Positions 58,289-64,000 of a stretch of DNA of 64,000 nucleotides are shown here, piece after piece. The notes beneath the pieces were generated by a model that did no database searches, had not been told where the DNA came from, and saw only the letters and a program-made list of their open reading frames with translations. The position numbers and the translations under genes were made by a program. Source of the stretch: Hydractinia symbiolongicarpus (lineage: Eukaryota > Cnidaria > Hydrozoa > Anthoathecata > Hydractiniidae); contig NC_079879.1 of NCBI RefSeq assembly GCF_029227915.1, forward strand, positions 6,758,001 through 6,822,000. Reading direction: 5' to 3'. Numbering within the stretch: the stretch's first letter is position 1; each line of letters starts with the position of its first letter.

Positions 58289-61200
58289 ATGGCCGTAAGA
58301 ATAGTTGATCAGACAAACTGCGTAAACGGGGCTGGAACTCTAAGGACTGAAGGTGTCGCGCACGGTAGGACAGATGTCAGGTGTGAGCATCGTCAGACCG
58401 TTACCCAGCTATCACATCACAAGGTAGATAACACTAGGTTGAGGATAGCTAGTGTAAATGTTGGTACTCTGAGAGGTAGAGCAGGTGAAGTAGTTGAAAT
58501 GTTAGAACGTAGATCAGTTGATATGTGTTGTGTGCAGGAAGTCAGGTGGAGAGGAGCTTCAGTGAGATTTGTGGAAGGTAGGAGGGCAAGGTATAAGCTT
58601 TTTTGGATTGGTAATAGTGATGGATATGGAGGAGTTGGCATATTCGTTGCAGAGAAGTGAGTAGAAAAAGTAATAGATGTTATGCGTGGTAATAGTCGTA
58701 TTATAGTGATAAAGTTTTTGATAGGTAATAGGATTGTCACTTTTCTGTCAGTTTATGCTCCACAGTGTGGACTCAGTGAGGAAGATAAAGATAAGTTTTA
58801 TGATGAGTTAATAGCAGTCACATCAAAGTTTGGAGACACTGAACTTGTCATGGTGGGCGGCGACTTTAATGGTCATGTTGGGAAGTCATCTGAAGGTTAT
58901 AGAGGTGTGCATGGAGGCTATGGATTTGGGAGCAGAAATAAGGAAGGGGAGAGATTGCTTGAGTTTGGAATGGCAACGGACATGGTGGTTTGCAACACAT
59001 CATTCAGTAAGAGACAGAGTAGGCTGATAACATATGAGTCAGGTGGTTGTAAGACACAGATAGATTACTTCCTGGTTAGAAAGTTAGACAAGAAAGTGGT
59101 GAAGGACGTGAAAGTTATATCAGGGGAAGAGTGTGATTCCCAGCATAGGTTGCTGGTTTGTGATATTATCTTGAAGAGTGTTAAAGAAGCCAAGGGAAAG
59201 TACAGGCCCCGTCGAAAAGTCTGGAAGCTGAAGGAAGAGATTGTAGCAAGACAATTTAGTTCAAAAGTTCAGCAGTTAGCCTACAATAGTCAATGTGATA
59301 GTGATAATGTTGAAAGTACTTGGACTACTTTGAAGAATTGTCTTCTAGAAGCTTCTGATGATACCTGTGGGTGGACGAAAGGACCAGCTAGACATAGACA
59401 GACCTGATGGTGGAATAATGAGGTTGACCAGTGTATAAAGGAAAAGAGGAAACTTTGGAAAGAGTGGAAGTCAGGTGGTAGTAAAAATATTTACTTAGAA
59501 GCTAAGTGTCGCGCTCGTACAGCAGTGTATAAGGCAAAATCAGAAGCAGAGAGAAACAGATTTGCAGATGTGTTAAGAAGGGAAGACCAGCGCAATGAGG
59601 TATTCAAGATAGCAAAGCAAATGAAGAAGACTAATCAAGATGTTGTAGGTGAGAAGTGTATACGTAATGATGAAGGTGTTTTGGCTAGCACAGAGGAGGA
59701 GAAAAGGGTAGCTTGGAAGAATCATTATCAGAGGTTGCTTAACACTGAGTTTGATTGGGACGAGGATAATTTGTCTGATGATGATGTTGTAGAAGGGACA
59801 GCTATTCAGACCAAGACAGAATGGGTAGTAGAGGCTATTAGGAAATTGAAGATTGGCAAGGCTGCAGGAGTACCAGGTATTGTTGCAGAGATGGTAAAAG
59901 CATCTGGATATATTGGAGTTGAGCTTATTACAAGTCTTGCTAACCAGATTATAAAGGATGGTGCTATTCCGAGTGAGTGGCAGTCGAGTGTAATAGTGAA
60001 TTGTTTCAAGGACAAGGGTGATGCATTAGAAAGGGGTAACTATAGAGGTTTGAAGTTGGTTGATCAAGTAATGAAAGTTATTGAAAGAGTGATTGATAAG
60101 TTACTTAGAGAAAGAATTGATATAGATAGATTGATATAGATGCATTAGAAAGGGGTAACTATAGAGGTTTGAAGTTGGTTGATCAAGTAATGAAAGTTAT
60201 TGGAAGAGTGATTGATAAGTTACTTAGAGAAAGAATTGATATAGATGCATTAGAAAGGGGTAACTATAGAGGTTTGAAGTTGGTTGATCAAGTAATGAAA
60301 GTTATTGAAAGAGTGATTGATAAGTTACTTAGAGAAAGAATTGATATAGATAAGATGCAATTTGGTTTTGTTCCAGGGCGTGGCACTACAGTTGCAATAT
60401 TTTCACTCAGACAGCTTCAGGAAAAGTATTTAGGAAAGAGAAAGAATCTCTATTTTGCCTTTGTAGATTTAGAGAAAGCTTTTGATAGAGTGCCACGTAA
60501 AGTTATTTGGTGGATTAACGATTCACTTAGTGATGAATTTAGTGTAAATGTTGGTGTACATCAGGGTTCTGTACTTAGTCCTTTGTTGTTTATTCTAGTC
60601 TTAGAAGCGCTGTCGATGGAGTTCAGAACAGGTTGTCCATGGGAGTTATTGTATGCAGATGATTTGGTTCTCATAGCAGAGTCGATGGAAGAATTAGTTA
60701 AAAAGTTTGAGAAGTGGAAGTAAGGACTACAAGAGAAAGGGCTAAAGGTAAACACAGCAAAGTGTAAAGTCATGATTAGTAGCATTGCAGCCACGTGTGA
60801 CCTTGTAGTTGGAAAGTGGCCTTGTGGAGTTTGCAGGAAAGGGGTTGGTAGTAACTCAATTTTTTGTCAGACTTGCAAGCATTGGGTACATAAGAAGTGC
60901 AGTGGTATTAGTGGAAGGTTAAGAGCTGACATACAGTTTGAATGCAAGCGTTGCAAAGGTGATATTATAGAGAATGAAGTATTTCCAGCTTTAATGATGT
61001 ACAACAGTGGCTCGTTAGAGATAGTTGAGAACTTCTGTTACTTAGGTGATATGTTGGGCAGTGAAGGGGGTGTTGGAAGAAGTGTTACTTGCAGGATAGG
61101 TTCTGCTTGGAAAAAGTTCAGAGAGTTACTTCCTTTGTTGACTAGTAGAGTCCTGTCAATTGAGGTAAAGGTAGGTTGTATGAGGCCTGTGTAAGAAGTG

Positions 61201-61550
61201 TTATGTTGTACAGTAGTGAGACATGGGCAGTGAAGCAGGAAGATCTTGACCGTTTAGAAAGGAATGATATGAGAATGGTAAGGTGGATGTGTAACACCAG
61301 TCTGAGAGACAGAAAGAGTTCAGATAAGCTAAGAAGCAGGCTAAGTCTCCGTAGAATTAAGGATGTTATCCAGATAAGAAGATTGAACTGGCTGGGGCAC
61401 TTGGAAAGAATGGAGGAGGATAATTGGGTAAGAAAGTGTAGAGACTTGATAGTTCCTGGGGCAAAGCCCAGAGGCAGACCGAGAAAGACTTGGCAGGAGG
61501 TTATAAGGACAGACTTAGAGGAAGTTGAGTTTAGATCTAATACAGTCTAG
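58289..61550 (+). pseudogene. LINE ORF: AP endonuclease - reverse transcriptase (inactivated)
   Basis: One reading frame runs 58289-60139, broken by TGA at 58658 and 59405. The endonuclease part shows ASVNVGTLRGRAGEVVEML, VQEVRWRG, GGDFNGHVG and the IDYFLVR region ending in SQHRLLV. The reverse transcriptase contains FVDLEKAFDRVPRK, VGVHQGSVLSPLLF and the catalytic YADD box. A frame change coincides with a triplicated block (60020-60348). A TAA at 60721 and another frame change near 61170 follow. Between the polymerase and the C-terminus lies a PHD-like finger (CGVCRKGVGSNSIFCQTC, HWVHKKC). The C-terminal part (LYSSETWAVKQEDLDRLE, then RLNWLGHLERM and PRGRPRKTW) is typical of RTE-like proteins. 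At least five lesions mean this copy cannot make a full protein. Confidence 0.85.
60020..60348 (+). repeat. Triplicated 105-bp block within the reverse transcriptase region
   Basis: Copies start at 60020, 60139 and 60244 with GATGCATTAGAAAGGGGTAA. Copies 2 and 3 are exactly 105 bases apart (35 codons, in frame). Copies 1 and 2 are 119 apart because an extra 14 bases repeat the 'attgatatagat' end, which breaks the frame. The three copies are almost identical, so the expansion is recent. Confidence 0.95.
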
Positions 61551-62090
61551 ATCAGATTGGAAGAGGGTCATTAATATACCCCGTCCAACCCATGCTAGCA
61601 TGGAAAACGGACGTTAAGCCGAGAATGATGATGATGATGATGAATGCTAGATGAAAGACTTATTTGATGGTTTTATTTTCGTGAGATGTTAATTTTCCAA
61701 AAAGAAAATATAATTAAATAAACACACACCTTTTTTTTCACCGTACATTTTAAAATGGCTTCTTTTTCCGTAAGCGTGGTTGCAGACTTCTCGTTTTTGC
61801 ACCATTATATTCAGCATAAATTAAATTCAAAAAGGTTCTCGGTTTTTTTTTAATAACATCGTTTTCAATGAGTCTATAGGAAGCTTTCGGAAGAAGAGAT
61901 CACAAACGTAAAGGCTATAAGGATATAACACCTCTGAAAAGGCTTTTCTACAAAAAAGGGATGATTGAAATATTTTCATGGAATTTAAAATTTGCCATTC
62001 AAAGGAGAATTTCTTTTTCTATATATCATGAATTTTTTTGCAAAAAAACTCAAAGAAAAATTTGTTTCCTTTACAGTAACCCTAATGAAT

Positions 62091-62693
62091 AAATATAAAC
62101 AACAATGTAAAATTTATTTTAAAAATAAATCTTCAGGTCTAAATTGAATCAACAAAAACAGTTAAAACCATTTAAAAAATATCAACACACGTACGTAAGG
62201 TTCTAAGGACCTTAAAATAATATTTGTCAGCCAGAATTTTTTAGGATTTTCAGACTGAATAAAGTTAATTTGCTTCTACTGTCCCACAAAAAACAACTTA
62301 AAGGCAAACTCACCACAAAGAATTTTCTATAAGTTTAATGCCCTGAGTAAGGTTTGAGAACTGAGCACCACTGAATTAACTGTCAATGGGCAGATGTGAA
62401 AACATTTACATACACATTCAAAAATAAAGAAAAATGGGTGCGAAGATTGCAATCTAGAGCTTCCTATTGAAACATTGAATTCCCTTTTTTAACATACAAA
62501 CTTCTTAATTGCAATAAGTGGGTCGGTCAAAACAAGAATGCATATAACATTCTTTCTTAATAGCAACTTTATCAAAATTTCTGATGAATACTGTATATAA
62601 TGGTTGACACACATTCAGTACTTTCATTACTTCTCAAAAATTCTGTTTTTTTTTTTTTAAAAAAAAATTATTTACTGCTTATATATGATAGCA
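62091..62693. other. Spacer between the two MITE copies
   Basis: AT-rich sequence without a recognisable gene. Confidence 0.5.
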
Positions 62694-63746
62694 AATTAAG
62701 GTTACTGTAAAGGAAACAATTTTTTTTTTCCGTTTTTGAAAAAAATTCATCACATATAGAAAAAAAAATTATCTTTAGAATGACATACTTTATATTCCAT
62801 AAAAATATTTGGAACATCCTTTTTTCTGGAAAGAGCCTTTTCAGAGGTGTTATATCGTTCACACCTATCAGAAAATATGTGCAAAATGAGTTGAGCATAT
62901 TTTTAGTAAACATTATGCATGATATGGAGCTATCATATAAATATATGTATAATAATATTTTTTAAGATAGTTTATATTCACCATCGATATATATAATGTT
63001 GTTGCATAAAAAATCATCAAAAAAATCAAAATTAAGGAGTATGCATATGAGTTTTCTTTCGAACCCTGACTTCCGTCTGTTAATAATTCTGGATGCGTGC
63101 ACGTATATTCAGCATAAAGAAAAAGTTCGCACTTCTATCATCTTTCTGCATACTCAGTTCATACATTTCCATAACACCTACAAAAATCTTTATAAACAAA
63201 TATCTCGTTAGTAAATTTTCGCATACATGCTATTTCGTTTGTGGTCTCTTTTCCGAAAGCTTCCTATTGGGTCATTGAAAGTTTCGGTCATGGAAAGTTG
63301 AACAATTTATGCACAAAAAGTTCCTGGATTTTTTTGTATAAATTACTGATTAGCGAATTATGACGACAGAAAAAAATATGCATTTCTTTGAATGATTATA
63401 TATAATTACAAATAATTTCATAACAGTTAGAAAAAAAACACGGGAACCTTTTTGAAGTTAATTTATGCTAAATATTATGGTGCAAAAACAAGAAGTCTGC
63501 AAGCATGCGTTTAACAAAAGAAGCCATTTTAAAATAAACGGTGAAAAAAAATGATGTGTGTTTATTTATTTTTTCTTTTTGGAAAATTAACATCTCACAA
63601 AAATAACACTATGAAAGAAGTCTTTCATCAAGCATTCAGAAACAAAAAAAAAATACAGAAAAATATAAAAGTATTGATAAATTATAAGGGTTTTACCGAG
63701 TCTACTCATCAAGTGATTTTTTTTATTTACAGTAACCTTAAATTTA
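62694..63746 (-). mobile_element. Small terminal-inverted-repeat element, copy 2 (uninterrupted)
   Basis: It runs from AATTAAGGTTACTGTAA at about 62695 to TTACAGTAACCTTAAA at about 63730-63746, in the opposite orientation to copy 1 and without the LINE. The 'gaaagcttcctat' and 'agaagtctgca' blocks occur in both copies as complements. It has about 370 more internal bases than copy 1. No transposase is seen, and open frames within it are not conserved between copies. Confidence 0.75.
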
Positions 63747-64000
63747 TGTATATAAGATCATATAAATATGAAATTTAATTTTTTCCAGGTATAGCAATCT
63801 ACATTTTTGTCATTTTGTAAAATGTTCGAAATTCCCATGTTTAATTTTTTTGTTGCATAATATTTCTCAACCAGTTCATCATTATCATAGCAACAATTTT
63901 CGCTTGCTTTTTTGCGCATCTTTTCTCTAAATTTATGGCTACTTAAACTAAGAAATTATATAAATTTTATATTTATAATTACCTTATAGACAATGTAATT

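Larger units (their letters stand above)
58094..61640 (+). mobile_element. RTE-type LINE, near full length, 6-bp target duplication
   Basis: TGAATG occurs at 58088-58093 and 61641-61646. The other MITE copy (complement at about 63625-63650) shows the uninterrupted site. The 3' end is a (GAT)n tail rather than poly(A), preceded by 'ccaacccatgctagcatgg', a feature of RTE-clade elements. It carries an APE-type endonuclease, a reverse transcriptase, a Cys-rich finger and a C-terminal basic region, all in the plus direction. Confidence 0.88.
58003..62090 (+). mobile_element. Small terminal-inverted-repeat element, copy 1 (split by an RTE LINE)
   Basis: The left end AATTAAGGTTACTGTAA is at about 58005 and the right end TTTACAGTAACCCTAA at about 62074-62089. 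Apart from the LINE at 58094-61640, its sequence (about 0.5 kb) is the reverse complement of most of copy 2 at 62694-63746, minus an internal deletion of roughly 370 bases. No coding capacity. The shared ends indicate a MITE-like family. Confidence 0.75.

Overview
The window is nuclear DNA of an animal. It is very AT-rich, its genes are interrupted by GT-AG introns, and transposable elements are dense. A TRAF gene, three insulin/relaxin-like genes, a monoamine-oxidase-like gene, non-LTR retrotransposons and Polinton-like remnants all point to a metazoan. A cnidarian is my best guess from the style of the gene families, but that is inference. No bacterial operons, CRISPR arrays, rRNA genes or ordinary tRNA genes were seen.

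Layout. (1) 1-12840: three direct tandem units of about 3.7 kb and the start of a fourth. Each unit carries, on the minus strand, a two-exon gene for a small secreted six-cysteine peptide; copy 1 is frameshifted and copies 2 and 3 are intact. Unit 3 is enlarged by a 1.74-kb TA-flanked inverted-repeat element (9688-11430). (2) 12840-20750: a TRAF locus. One complete four-exon gene lies on the minus strand (19913-17790), with two broken copies on the plus strand, inside a large inverted duplication whose loop holds the only MATH exon. (3) 20750-29100: mostly non-coding, with a 29-bp minisatellite, CRE-like palindromes and a few short unrecognised coding candidates (25049-25668, 26025-26595). (4) 29111-31079: an element with about 435-bp inverted repeats that encloses the end of a spliced gene. 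(5) 32489-35139: a TTAA-flanked element carrying a LINE fragment, inserted in a segment paralogous to the flank of an insulin-like gene. (6) 36700-47080: three insulin/relaxin-like genes on the minus strand (about 37, 43.7 and 46.6 kb) with helicase and Polinton remnants between them. Only the middle gene is intact by every test I could apply. (7) 48294-57398: a monoamine-oxidase-like flavoprotein gene on the minus strand with ten recognisable exons; the first exon with the FAD dinucleotide motif is not visible. A 3.4-kb endonuclease-type non-LTR element sits in one intron with a 15-bp target duplication. (8) 58003-63746: two copies of one small terminal-inverted-repeat element in opposite orientation; the left one is split by a 3.55-kb RTE-type LINE with a 6-bp target duplication.

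The main theme is small gene families made by local duplication (cysteine-rich peptides, TRAF, insulin-like), each with a mixture of intact and decaying copies. Paralogous segments repeatedly supply the empty site that dates and delimits transposon insertions. All intron boundaries were read by eye from splice consensus, reading frame and comparison between copies; no alignment or transcript data were available.
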